64,000 nt of DNA, taken from Leptidea sinapis (taxonomy: Eukaryota; Arthropoda; Insecta; Lepidoptera; Pieridae). Position 1 is the first letter of the stretch, and each line of letters begins with the position of its first letter. This document shows positions 1 to 13,000 of the stretch, one piece after another. The notes under the pieces were generated by a model, which was given only the letters and a program-made list of their open reading frames with translations, had not been told where the DNA came from and made no database searches. The stretch is from NCBI RefSeq assembly GCF_905404315.1, contig NC_066283.1, positions 868,001 through 932,000 on the forward strand, in the 5' to 3' direction. A program made the translations under genes and the position numbers.

Positions 1-576
1 GATTCATATTATGGCTGTAGATAAAGTCTTGTATGCAACTGTTGATAATTAGGTATTACAAGACTCATGTGATACTATTATCAATATAAACCCACATTTG
101 TGTTTTAATGCCCCTTTTTACACAACAGTTGCATAAATAACTAATAATATATAAAAGACACCTATGGGACTGGCGTACTGTATCTTCTTTATCAAACAAT
201 ATCAATTCTTAAGTGTTAGCTTAATGTGTTAACAAGCGGTACCAACGTCATGAACTGCCATAAGATATCCCAATTAATAATAAAATTTATTTAACTAACT
301 CATTACTGAGTTAGTAATGTTATTTTATATAATTATATCTGATTAGAAATAACTATAATAGCATATAATATTCAGATCTTTAGTTAACTTGATTCGTGTA
401 AGTTAGTTGGCACTTCAGCGGTGCTAACTAACGGTTGGTAGTATCATCACGGTAGACTTATTGTGAATTGTCAGGGGACACTTTGCCCTAATTGTCTTTT
501 ATTTTTTAATAATAAGTGATTATTGTAATTCTAAGTAGAAACTTTAAAATACAGATGCAACGATTTTTTTAATTAC
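1..576. other. AT-rich non-coding stretch
   Basis: No open frame, splice-flanked cysteine-rich exon or known repeat was seen. If the pacifastin gene ends at the stop codon at 867-869, its 3' UTR could reach into this stretch: on the minus strand there is an AATAAA-type hexamer near position 503. This is only a possibility. Confidence 0.4.
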
Positions 577-813
577 AATAAGGGACAAGATGAGCAGGAC
601 GTTCAGCTTATGGTAGTTGTAACGCCCTGCCCATTACAATGCAGTGCCGCTCAGGATTCTTAAAAACCCCTAAAATTCTGAGCGGCACTACCCATAAATT
701 TACAATTTACCCTATTTGCCCAGTAATTTCACTTGCTACGGCGCCCATCAGACCGAAACACATTACCGCATCACGGCAGAAATAGGCGCCGTTGTGGTAC
801 CTCCCACTGGTAT
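577..813 (-). repeat. SINE-like ~320-bp repeat, copy 1 (internally shortened)
   Basis: Belongs to the commonest repeat of the window. On its own forward strand the family starts near 'accagtgggaggctcc', contains 'ggtaccacaacggcgcc' and a hairpin around 'gccgctcag...ctgagcggc', and ends 'cccttattttcataaaa'. This copy is inverted and lacks part of the middle. It lies about 55 bp beyond the possible stop codon of the pacifastin gene. Confidence 0.85.
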
Positions 814-866
814 TTAAAATCTAGTAGGAAATAAGTATATTTTAATATGTGTGACGTGGTATTATA

Positions 867-914
867 TTACTTGCAGTGCTTTGTACACTTTATGATATCA
901 GCTGAGTTCCTTAC
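867..914 (-). other. possible read-through C-terminus of the pacifastin gene
   Basis: The last pacifastin exon stays open past its GTAAGG donor for 15 more codons and stops at a TAA (867-869). The extra residues include two cysteines (KCTKHCK). If the donor is not used, this is the protein's C-terminus; if it is used, this is the start of an intron and the gene continues beyond the left edge. The other phase-0 exons end at the same place relative to their domain, which favours splicing. Confidence 0.35.
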
Positions 915-1079
915 CTCTGGTTTATCTTCAGGTGGTTCGGAGCCGTCAGGGAGGCACACTTTCCTGGTGCAGTAGAAGCTAGTTCCGTCCTCATTGCACC
1001 AGCAGGTATTACAGTCTTTGATAAACATGCGGTTGGCAGGACATACTATGGACTTCGTTTTGTTTTGCCCAGTTTTTTC
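915..1079 (-). CDS. pacifastin exon: domain 8 (last seen)
   Basis: 55 codons, phase 0 at both ends. The acceptor is 'tttattcaag' and the donor GAG|GTAAGG. All six cysteines are present (CPANRM..., CNTCWC, CTRKVC). Predicted P1 is Arg, so a trypsin-like target is expected from family rules. Read-through instead of splicing gives a stop at 867-869. Confidence 0.88.
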
Positions 1080-4000
1080 CTTGAATAAACAAAATTTATC
1101 AAATTCACACGGGAATCTTTTAAATGATGTAAACATATTAAACTTTTTCTAAAATAAAACAGATTTAATAAAATTCTGCAGCTTCCCAGTACGATAAAAG
1201 TTATACCATGTTAAATCAATTAATATTATGTAAATATAGGTACTAAATAGGCCATACAAAATTATTTCTTTAAATGCATACATTTCAAATAAGAATATTT
1301 TAATGTTTTCATATTATGAAAAGTCAGCAGCAAACATTGTTAACAAGAGATATTATATTATTATATATATTATATCTATGACAACAACATCAATGGTTTC
1401 ACCGCTAGCTTTGACTAAAATAGTCATAAAAAATATAAGTATCAAAATCCAATCATGTCACCATGTTATGAGAATAAGGGAAAAAGTTAAAACAAATTAT
1501 GTCCCGTAATCCTAATTCACAGAGCTTTTTATTTGATATGCAGTATATTGGTTTTAACGGCTGTACAAAACACCGCTATGGTCCCACCACCCTGTGGCTT
1601 ACAAGAGATCGATGAGGTAAAAAATGTCATACTTGGCACTCAGTACAGCGTTACCAATCTCTAGTATATAAGTGTATTATCTATTGTTACCAATGAAACC
1701 AAAATGACGTCCGCAGAAATGATGTCCGTTAGATGTCAACAATGACAAACAAACAAATGTAATATTGAATTTTTGTTCGTTTCTCATTGTTCAAACATGA
1801 GATCCGACGCCAGTGCTGTTCGGGCGTTAAGGTATTTAAAAAAACAACTTAGTAGTAAAAGAAATATTATTTGCAAAAAAATAGTCCCGGCGGTGGCTGC
1901 ATGCTTCATGTTTTAACTCGGAATTTATGGAATTACTGGTTTCATATCCTGAAAGAGAAAAAAACAGTAATTAGTGATGTTAAATATTTTTATTGTGAGG
2001 GCGCTTTCGTACTACGTCCAATCAGAGTCCGATCCGTGAAGAAATCGGATGACAGAAGCCGCATCCAGTGCCTATACTAAAATAGAAATTGTTCTACGAA
2101 TACTCCAGACCGTGTTTTCACGGATACGGATCGGACTCTGATCGGACGTGGTGCGAAAGCGATCTAACAGTTGACGAAGATTAAACTTCGGAACTCAACA
2201 AAAGTTATAGTAAACCTTCGCAAAAAGTGATTTAATTCATGTAACTACCGGGTGTAAATACCCAAATGTATTATATCTACTGTACTGTTGTTTTACCTCT
2301 ATACTTAATATATATTTATTTATTTTTTATTTATTGATTCAACAGAAACAAACGGAAAGTAAATCTAGACCTAAAGTTCCCTAATTTTAAAGGCATAAAA
2401 GGCATTTATTTTCTCAAAATTGATTCCATTAAGATTCTTTTTGATGTCATTTCTTATATACTAGATACTATTACCGCTTCGGAAAGAAATGGCACTCTGA
2501 GAGAGAAGAAGCGGCGCAAGAAACTCTCCGGCATTCTTTTTATTGCGCTCTTTTTAATGAAATATACAATATTGTAGTGTCATTACTATTGCTATAAAAT
2601 AATCATACATAATCTAGTCCCTATCCGATCACTTAGATATTCAGCTGTGGAGTACTAGGATTTACGACAAAGCCATTTTATTATAAAAGTGTATATATAC
2701 ATTTACTCTTAAAGCAATTATGCATCCTATGAATCCTACTAGAATTAGTTACAAGCAGTCCCTTATTTCTAGTGTTATAATAATGAAAATCACTATTAAG
2801 AGCAAGAAGGTCTTTATGAACTTATATTAAATTTTCATAAATATACTGACAACGAACAGTCATAATATTTATATATCGCTGCTTTTAAGCAAAACTCTTG
2901 TATTTATTAGTTAATTTTATATAATTATTTTTGAATATATTGAAATTGAAAATTAAATGTTCGTCTCATAAATAATAATTATAAAAAATATGCTATTTTG
3001 GTACTCACCGTCAGTTCATGGAATATCTCAACATCATCAGGCAACGGACACGGCTTATTGGTACAAGAATAAGTGCTGCCATCTGTGTTACATCGACACG
3101 TATTGCATCCCATATAGAAAGTGCGTTTTGGTTTACAAATTTTTTGACTCTCTATTGTCTCTGCTGAATCCTAAAACACACCTAAGATATTTAAAAATCC
3201 TATTTTATATGAAATAAGCGATTCTAGTATATATAAAATCTTAGTTTTGGTGACATATGAAAGAGTTGCTGTATTCAGCTTTTTGTTTTTTAAGATATTT
3301 CTACATAGACGTGTTCCCTCTTTATCGTTACAAAAAAGTCATTTTACTTTAAAACGTGTTTTTATACTAAAATAAATTTACACATAATTCGTTTGAGTAT
3401 TATTTGCAGCGTAAAGCTGAACGGGTGTCGAAAGCTAACGGCGGGTCTCGGAGACGTGAAGCACTAATTACATTTCACTGAATTTAGTCGTCTAAATTCA
3501 GAAGCAACTTACAAATTAGAAGTTTCTGATCACACTGTCCTAAATTTAGTTGCTGAATCATTTACCAATTAAAGCGCAATGAAGTTGGACGTGTCATATA
3601 CAGAGCTCAAGGCATATAGAGGGCTCCAGACATAAAGAATTTGGCCTTTACTTAGCCCTGGCCATTGGCTCAATACAAATAGAAAAATTAAAAAGAAGAA
3701 CACAGGCGAAGGAATATTTATTAATGCGCGGAAAGTTAGCAAACATGGACTTTAAACGGGTGTTCTTAAACCAGCGAGCTTCATAAATTATATACAAATT
3801 AATTCAAAATCGTTTCGTATTATACTAAATCATGTGACACCGTTTATTTTAAAGTAAGATAGTATATCTTACGAGACAGTATTCGTGCAAAAAAAAGACT
3901 GGTCGTAACACTAAGACTTATTGCAATAGGAAATTCATATCAAGATTTAAAAATCAGCTCTTTAATATCCCAACCCCTGCTGACAAAAATATCCCTGAAA

Positions 4001-7000
4001 CTTGTAGGGCTATTACTATTATTCAGGGCCACAAAAAAAATTGATACGTACTCTGCACGAAGAGCTACGGTAACTTACATTAGTAACTTAATGCGATTAC
4101 ACCTTCCTAAATGCGTTTCTAATTAGGCTTCTGAATGATTCAGTTAGTCAGAAAATATCCTTAATTCTGAATTTAGGATGTTAGATTGCTGAATTCGATT
4201 ATACTTGGCTAAATTCAGTAATGACTGAATTTTGTACAGACAGTTTGTGGAAACATACGACTTGGGGACCATCAAGCCATTAGAACATTGACCACCTTAA
4301 AGGTCGAGAGCATCTTGATCTGTTGGAGTCCAGTATTGTCGATGTCCATGTACGGCTGGTTTTCAAGTACCATTATATAAGTTTTTTTTAAATAAGGGAC
4401 GAGTGCCCATTATAATGCTCAGGATTCTTGAAAAACCCAAAAATTCTGAACGGTAACAAATTGCGCTCGCCATTTTGAGACGTAAAATGTTTAGTCTCAT
4501 TTGCCCATTAATTTTACCAGCTACGGCGCCCTTTAGACCGAAACACAGTATTGTTTTTCACATTACTGCTACACGTCAGAAATAGGCGCCGTTGTGGTGC
4601 CCATAATCTAGCCAGCATCGTGTGCAAAGGGGCCTACCACTGGTAAAGTTACATGCCCGTTCACACTATGGAACAAAAGTATAATATTAGTATATGACAC
4701 CGACACGGACTTGGAGTGAAGTCATCTTATGCGCAAATCGCATCCAGTAGAGCCACTTGTCGTCGCACGCAATGATGCTATAGTTCCGCTCACCGCTCAA
4801 GACACTTTCCCTGACTCCGAATTACCTCATCTTTTATAAATACTTCCACATCATCATTAAATGTTCGCGCACAAGTTTTCTTCGTGCACAAATAGCTTCC
4901 TCCATCTGATGAGCAAATACAATCATTGCAATCGAATTTAAAGTTCGAGAAAGCTCTGCATACGACTCTGTTTCTTATCCGTTGGAGTTGATGTAGTTCA
5001 TCTCTGTCGGAGAATTCCTGCCAAAGTTGAAAACATCATAATTATTTCAAGTCATACACAAATCATGTTTATTGATGCCGGTCTTCAGAAACACTTTTGT
5101 TCAATCGTCAATACTAATTGGCTAATTATAAGTTATACGTTTATGGGTTTGCCATTTGTTTCTTGGAACGCACCAAAGTCGGTCATGATAATTTATTGAA
5201 TGTATTATAGCCAGTTGAGGAATATATGCTATTAGGCATTAGACTACACTTGTCAGCTACTATTGAATATTATCTAATTTACTACTACACTACTACTTTG
5301 CACAGTTACTACCTCGCAGAATTTTATAAGAAAAAATGATTAAATATATATTATACTAGCTGCCCCGACAGACGTTGTTCTGCAGATAATAAAAAAAACT
5401 GTTTTATAGGAATTTGCCAATAAAATTTCAAAACATCAAGACATATTTCGTAAAAAATGCTCCCTGTTGTTATAGTGAAATTGTTTCACAGCAGAACTGT
5501 CAAACCGTGCGTCCCTGAATTCTCTCATAGAAAATATGTCTATACAAAACAAATATTGAAATTAAAAATAATTATGGGTCCCAAATCGAAATATAAACTA
5601 TCCTATCTCTCAAGTTGGACCAAACTGCAATCCATGAAATCCCCATTAAAATCCGTTCGTGTCAACTAACAACGTGTCACCTAATTTATATATATTAAGA
5701 TTATGCAGCATTTAAAAATGTTAATTTAGGCCTTAGGGAGCTAAGTTGGTGTAAAACACTAACTATTGAAGGTACAAAATATGTGACAGCTTAGTAGATC
5801 TTCAACTTGATAACTGATGAGAAGAATGAGGGAGGCGAAACAGCAAAATACACAAAATAATTTTCATGTAAAAAATAAGTCACTTTTTCGATTTTTATTT
5901 TACCAGATATGGGTAAAATTGAAAATATAAATTAACGCTGCGGTCATACGTGGCCTTTTCCTACAACTCCAATTCGTCATTAATGTGGTCATTCTCTCTG
6001 CTTTGACAGGCCTTGTACAACGTCGGTAGTTAAGTTACAGTTCTGATCTAGCATCGTGGGACTTCTTTTTATACCCTAAAATAAAAAATCAAATGAAAGG
6101 GATCCGGTTTTCGCCGCCAGAAAATGCGTTCAGTTGTGAAACAGCGTTCGAGAAGGCCATAGAAATGATGTCTGCGGCAGACTAGAAAATTGCATTGACT
6201 GCTTATTTCTATTTTAAGAGTAATAAACATGTTGCAGGCTGTTAACGCCATCTTGTGACAACTAGCAAAAGGCACAGCGCAAAAATATTTTCTCTATCTT
6301 AATCTTCTCCATCTCTCTCTTAATACCGGTTTTCGTAATTCGGTTAATAGTTGTAGATGTTGCCACGTAGTTTGTATTATACACCTCTATGAACAACTAG
6401 TAAAACTTTATACTAACTGAATGTAGCATCGTATAGAAGAAAGCAAAAATATATAGTAAGATGATTTTTATTTTAAACACGTGGGCTTTGTGTTCTTTGG
6501 CCGCGCAATTACGGTGAAGCCGTTTCTGGCATTAGCGTGAAATTAACATTAGCAAACAGACATTCAATGAATAGTTTTTTCGAAAAAATATTTAATATAT
6601 TGACGCGTTTTATAATAAAAAATATTGAAATTTAAATATATAAAATTGGTACTTACCTTGCAAACACCTGAACCACATTTAATAATATTATTCACAAATG
6701 AACAAACACAGTGTACTAAATGCCATCACCAGCATTAGAAAGTAGAAACTATGGGTTAAAATAATTATTTGAATCAGAGTTTGATATGATCGATGATTAT
6801 TGAAGAAAATACATTATAATTTGAACTGGATATTAATATTTATCAGATATATTTAATTCAGTTACAAAAACGTCTTACTATTAAAGTATCATTTTTTAAT
6901 TTAATATATTTATGTGTTATAAAGTTATCAAATGGGTGCTGGGCACAATACAAATAATTAGTGGTGAACAATTAGTAAATATAATGTTACTGCAATGAAG

Positions 7001-10000
7001 TAATAAAGTACTTGACGAACTAAGGATAATGAAAATGTATGCGTACGTCACACACATGGTAATCAGGGGCGTGCATATCACATAGGCAATAAGGCAGTGC
7101 CTACGTCGTTATGAACCTATATAAATATAGTGATAAAGTTAGTTTAATTGGTTCCGTAATTTACAACCAAACTTCTATTGAACGCCCACTTTTAAAATGG
7201 TTCCTTACGCTAGTTATTAAATACCTACGTTAAGCAATGCCGGATTAAGCAAACCCGGGGCCCCTAGCAAATTCTTTGAACGAGCCCTTGTTCTATATTG
7301 GAAATAGTCTGTTACCGAGTTTGTGACGATTGTCTTAGTAGGAAAAGTTGGAAAGTTTCACGTTTTTATGACATTAAGTAAATTTAATATACCAACGACT
7401 TAATAAGTTTAACTAAAAGAAGTATGCTCAGTTTGAGATGATTGGGTTTAAATATGCGGGGCCCCCTTTCGTGTGGGACCCGTTGCAATTGCTACCCTTG
7501 CTGTGTGGTTTATCTGGTACTGACGGTAATCCCCAGATTGCATCTTCCAAAGCTCTACTAAGACTAGTTAGATCTACAGTGCCTACCTTGCTAAAAAAAA
7601 CCAGTGCACGCCCCTGATCGTAATTATTGTTGTAAAAACTAATATTAAGTTTAAATTAAATATAAAGTTATAATTCTTCACGTTATTTCCTTTATTCGGA
7701 ACCTCTTGCAAGCTAGCGGTGAACCATCCAGCTCCTGCATCGCACAGACACTTTGTGGAATCAATTACCCGCTGCACTTTTCTCAAATCGATACGACTCA
7801 GGGACCTTCAGGTCTAAAGCATACTCCCTACCTTAAGGGCAATGGCTGATTTATAAATAATATGAGGAGACAAGTCCAGTTCTAACAAAAACTGAAATTG
7901 AATATTAACGTCTGCGTCAGATGCAGTAGTCAGGTCGCCGGTACCTGGCGGGGGCGGCTGGCGATACCTTTGGTGAGTGACTTTTGAAATGTACGTCTGG
8001 ATGAAAAGTCACCAATATCGCCGGACTGTCCCTATCTTATCACGCAAATTTTTTACAAATGTGTGTTGGCTAGCAAATTCACTGTCTACAAAATAAATAA
8101 AAAGTAATAGCTGGGAAGCAAAACTTTTTAAGGCGAATTTTGATTAAGTACATATTATGAATGTTTGAAAATATGGATAAATATATACTCGTTTTCGTAA
8201 GTTGACTATATTGAAGGATTGGTCGCGCAAAGCAACGTTGTCTCGCCTCAAACGGTATACTGACTACTACAATATGAACGGGACGCTTGCTCGGATACGA
8301 GTGAGAGGGGCCGCTATTATAGCCCTAGCCCATTCGGATCCGAGTGGTAAGCAAGAAATGTGCTAGTTGATGTTGATGAAACAGTAGGTAAGTTATTAGG
8401 TAAATCAATTTAAATTGCTTACCGATTTTTGCTCTAGACTAAGCCGAGATTGCAGCTTAGGATGTGTGTCAACTGAAATTGAAACATAGAATACATGAGC
8501 GATCTATACTCAATTTTAAATTTATGTTAAATCTAAATGTTTATTTAAAAATTAGATTTAAAAGTCACTTATTGTACAAACAGTTTAGTTAGTACACAGC
8601 CTTGGGGAAGTCTAGAGTTCTAACTGGCCTCAGGTTATACCAAAATTTCTTGTACTACGCCAACTTCACTTCACTTGCACAAGCTCTCGGGAAGCCCAAA
8701 TGAAGAAATTTTGAGAATAGTGCCTTATGCCATACACGATGGTCGGCCTTCGCTATATTCAGACCAACTGACAGGCCTTCTCCCTTGCTTTCGATAGCCG
8801 CCACTCTAGTCCGTGCTGAAGCTTACCAGAAGATCGCCGGCCGACAGTTGTTGATAAAAAATGATGGGGTTATATTTACTCTTTAGAAGTTTGCAGATCA
8901 GATCCTTTGAGCCCAGCGCAGCAACCTATGTTCGAAACGCCTGTTTTTTGGAGTCAGATGCTGCTTTTACTGACGCATCGAACCAGGGCTGTGATCTGCC
9001 ACCGATCGGTAGCTACGGAGCTTATTGCTATGATTTAAATAGACACTATATGATACCGAGTTCTCATACATCTGTGCAAAACTGAGACCAAGGAGGAATT
9101 ATTTATACTCACTGACAGAAAACGAACACCCTATTTTAGTACACATGACCCTTCCATCAGAGCACCAGCATGTATTGCAGTCGTTCAACCATGTGGATTC
9201 TGCAGCACATTGGACTTCTGCCTCTAAAATAAACACGATATTATAGTGTTAATTTCTACTAATGTAGCAGAATTATTACTGATTTTTCAAATTTCTCCGA
9301 AATAACAGATAATAATTAACAGTGAGAGCGCAAAACAGTCAAAAGCATTTACGCGAGTACTTATTTTAAATAAATTACGTAAAAATATAATCTCAAATTC
9401 CTAGATTCGTCAAAAAGGAAAGGGATATGTCTCAGTCTGACCTTATAATTTATTACAATAATATTGAATACACCAGAAAAAATCTACTTTACAAATGTTA
9501 AAGAACTACCGAGAACATTTGGTCCTTCGAGCCGGATAGAACTTACCGTTTTCTTGCCCGGGACACTCATTTTTACTACAGTTTGCATATCCTTCCTGAG
9601 AACATACACATTTGTTGCATCTATTAGTCCAACTTGTGCCTGGCAAGCATTCTCTTCCAGGCAACAGTTTCGATTTATTTCTAGCTGAAATATTTAATAC
9701 ATATATTTTTACATCTACCATTAACAGACAAGTTTTTATATCTATTCAAAATATAAAAATTAACATGACAAATTTACAAATTGCTTAATACACGGAATAT
9801 ACTAAAAAAAGACCTGAAAAATTGCGATTATTTGAGATCTGCAACTAAATTTCTTCACTGCGAGATTTGTATCACATACAGTCATCATTCGAGTAAAATT
9901 AATAATTTACAAGATTAAAAATTATTCAGGGTTTAAGCGTAAGAGTACAAATTCTATAGTCGTAGCATCTTAAAGTTAACACTAAGATAAGGAGTCAATA

Positions 10001-13000
10001 ATAATCAACTTTTGAAGTTAGACTTCTTTTGGTGCATTAGGGACAAGTACGCGCGCAAAACGACACCCAAATTCGTGTCATTAAAATACACCACATCATC
10101 TTATATATAAAATTCTCGTGTCCCGGTGTTTGTTACCAAACTCCTCCGAAACGGCTAAACCGAGTTCTATGAAATTTTGTGTGCATATCGGGTAGGTCTG
10201 AGGATCGGCCAACATCTATTTTTCATATCCCTAAATCATAGGGGTGACCCCTAAATAATTTTTCTTTATTATTTTGACAAAAAAATTTATTTTTATTGTA
10301 TTATGATTCAGCATAAAAAATACATAAAAGTTCATATTTTCACCCGTCTACGATCAACACCTATTTTTGTGTTGCGATTTTTATATTATGTAGTGCGATA
10401 AATATTGTACGATATATTTGGTAGGTCTGAGAATCGGTCGTCATCAATTGTTTATACCCCAAAAATATTAATTATTGATTTTTTTTAAATTACTTTACAT
10501 ATGGCAATACAACATCTGTTGGGTCAGCTATATATAGTATACAATAAAATTTTCTACATCTTAAGTTTAGATTTGTTGTTGTAAAATATATGACAATTAT
10601 GTTGTATATAAAATTACAAAAATACACCACATACTTACGTATATTAATTGCTATTCAAAAAGAAAAAAATAAAACTAATAATATGGCTACAAGAAAAAGA
10701 AGAAATAAAAATGTAAGTGCAAATTATAAATTAAACCTATTTTTAAAAAAAACCTATTAATTAAAAAAGATAAACTACTTATTTGACTACTGCAGACTGA
10801 GTACCTGCTAAGTGCTAAACAACGTTTTCTTTAAACAAATATTTTTTTTTTTTTTACAGAGATTGTCCTGTTGTTTTTCGTTTTTTGCATTTTCATCACG
10901 AGAAATTCAGATTAAGTAAGCATTTGGTTCCACTTACCATCAATAGTAATACATCAAAATTAATGGCTTTGCATTCAATAAAGATATTATATACAACGGA
11001 CTGAAGCAGAATGCCTTCAATTTAATTTTAACCATGGAAACACGAAGTTACCGCAGAACTATCTTATATACTGTCAATCGCTCGCAAGTTATCTTATTTC
11101 CATTAAATAACTACCATTTTCAATCTTTTTAATTTTCACTAGCTGACCCGGCAAACGTTGTTTTGCCATATAAAGTATAATTCACGCGATAGTTTTATAA
11201 GTAATAAAATATTGCCTATATTATAGCCTGTACATCATTTTGTTCTATTGTCAATAGTTTTTGCAGCGCACGCAAAAATAGGTTATCGATTTTACACCTT
11301 GTGTTACAAAATAGCAATTTTATTTCGGATCCCTAATTTTGAAAAAAAAAACATAGCCTATAGCCTTCCTCGATAAATGGACTACCCAACACTGAAAGAA
11401 TCATTCAAATCGGACCAGTAGTACCAGAGATAATGTGGTCCTTTGATTTTTTTTTCCAATTTTTTGATATTTTAAACCACCTCCACCTTCAACAGTGCAA
11501 GGCTCCATGGCACAGGATGCCGCCTAGATTATGTGTACCACAACGGCGCCGATTTCTACCGTGAAGCAGTAATGTGTAAGCATTATAGTGTTACAGTGTG
11601 AAGGGCGCCGTAGCTAGTGAAATTACAGGGCAAATAAGGTAATGAGCGCAATTGTATTGCCGCTCAGAATTTTTATGTTTTTCCAGAATCCTTAGCGGCA
11701 CTGCATTGTTATGGGCAGGACGCATCAACTGAACGTCTTGCCCGTCTCGTCCCTTATTTTCATTAAAAAAAACCTCCATCTTGAGGCAGACAAAAAGAAA
11801 GCAAACCGTTTCATCAAATCAATGAACAGCAGTTATTATTTTTAATTTATAAAGAGATACTTACTTATCGTAGGGCAAGCTTTCAGCGTACAAAGACCAA
11901 GACCGCTTTCAAGGCATATGCAGGTATTGCAATCTCTATTAAATTTTGTATTGGGTTTGCACTTTATCGGATCATCTGAAAATATATTTTATTTATTTAT
12001 TAGGAAGACCAACAGCTATAAGGTATCTTATATGTTAATTTACATAACTGTGAGCCAATTATTGGTCTCCACCCGTAGTGACAGAATAATTAAATTCAAC
12101 AATAAAAATAAACACTAGAGTAAACAACTATAATACAATGCACAATCCTACTAATATTATATATGCGAAAGTTTGTAAGAATGTCTGGGTGTATATTTGT
12201 TGCTCTTTAACTCAGAAACTACTGAATGGACTTTAATGAAACTTTACAGTATTATAGCTTATACATCAGAATAACACATAGGCTATATTTTATGAATCTA
12301 TAGTGTGAATTATCCAAACTAATACGATAAGTGTTAGTAAGTAGAAATAAATCTGCAATCTGCGAGGTATTCATGCGTGCGGCACAAAAATTGTAGGGGT
12401 TACAAATATTAATATAACATAATGTATAGTATAATTGCTTATAACATTTATATTATAATGGTGAAAGTTTATGAGGGTGTGGTGTATGTTTGTTTATTCT
12501 TCACGCGCAACTGGCTGGACCAATTTTGATACAATTGAACGCGGGCATCAGCTAGTTTAAAATAATTACAGAATTAAAACAGTTAAAATACAAGTAAGGA
12601 TTCAGTGTCATTACATTACTACTTTTAACACAGTACCTTAATACTGATTAAAGAAATGCCGGCTTAACATGCTCCTAGCTGACATAAAATTAGTCTGAAA
12701 AGATCGATTATATTATCCACAGACAATTATTAATTGCTCGCCAAAGGAATGTATTTTGTCGATAGTTGGTACTAGTAAAAAGTATGTACAAGTAATGGGA
12801 AGACAGCGAAACATCTCGCTTAATAAATAATGTAAATTGTTAGCAAACAACTGTTTCAATCCTTCAAACCTTATAGTGTGTTCTTTCTCTTAACGGCCGT
12901 TTTGAATAACCTGTCTATCCCTAGTTTAAGTTACTAGAGGTAGACAAATCTATCCTTTTACGCTTACTTACATTTCAATAACCTATCGACATAAAGCATT

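Noticed and set aside
7680..7786. Minus-strand peptide with KCLCDAGAGWF, resembling a pacifastin CxC segment
   Set aside because: Lacks Cys1, Cys2, Cys5 and Cys6, has no good splice sites, and would break the phase match between domains 4, 5 and 6.
9464..9688. Plus-strand 74-codon frame over the pacifastin domain 3 exon
   Set aside because: Shadow of the real minus-strand exon, which has the six-cysteine pattern and proper splice sites.
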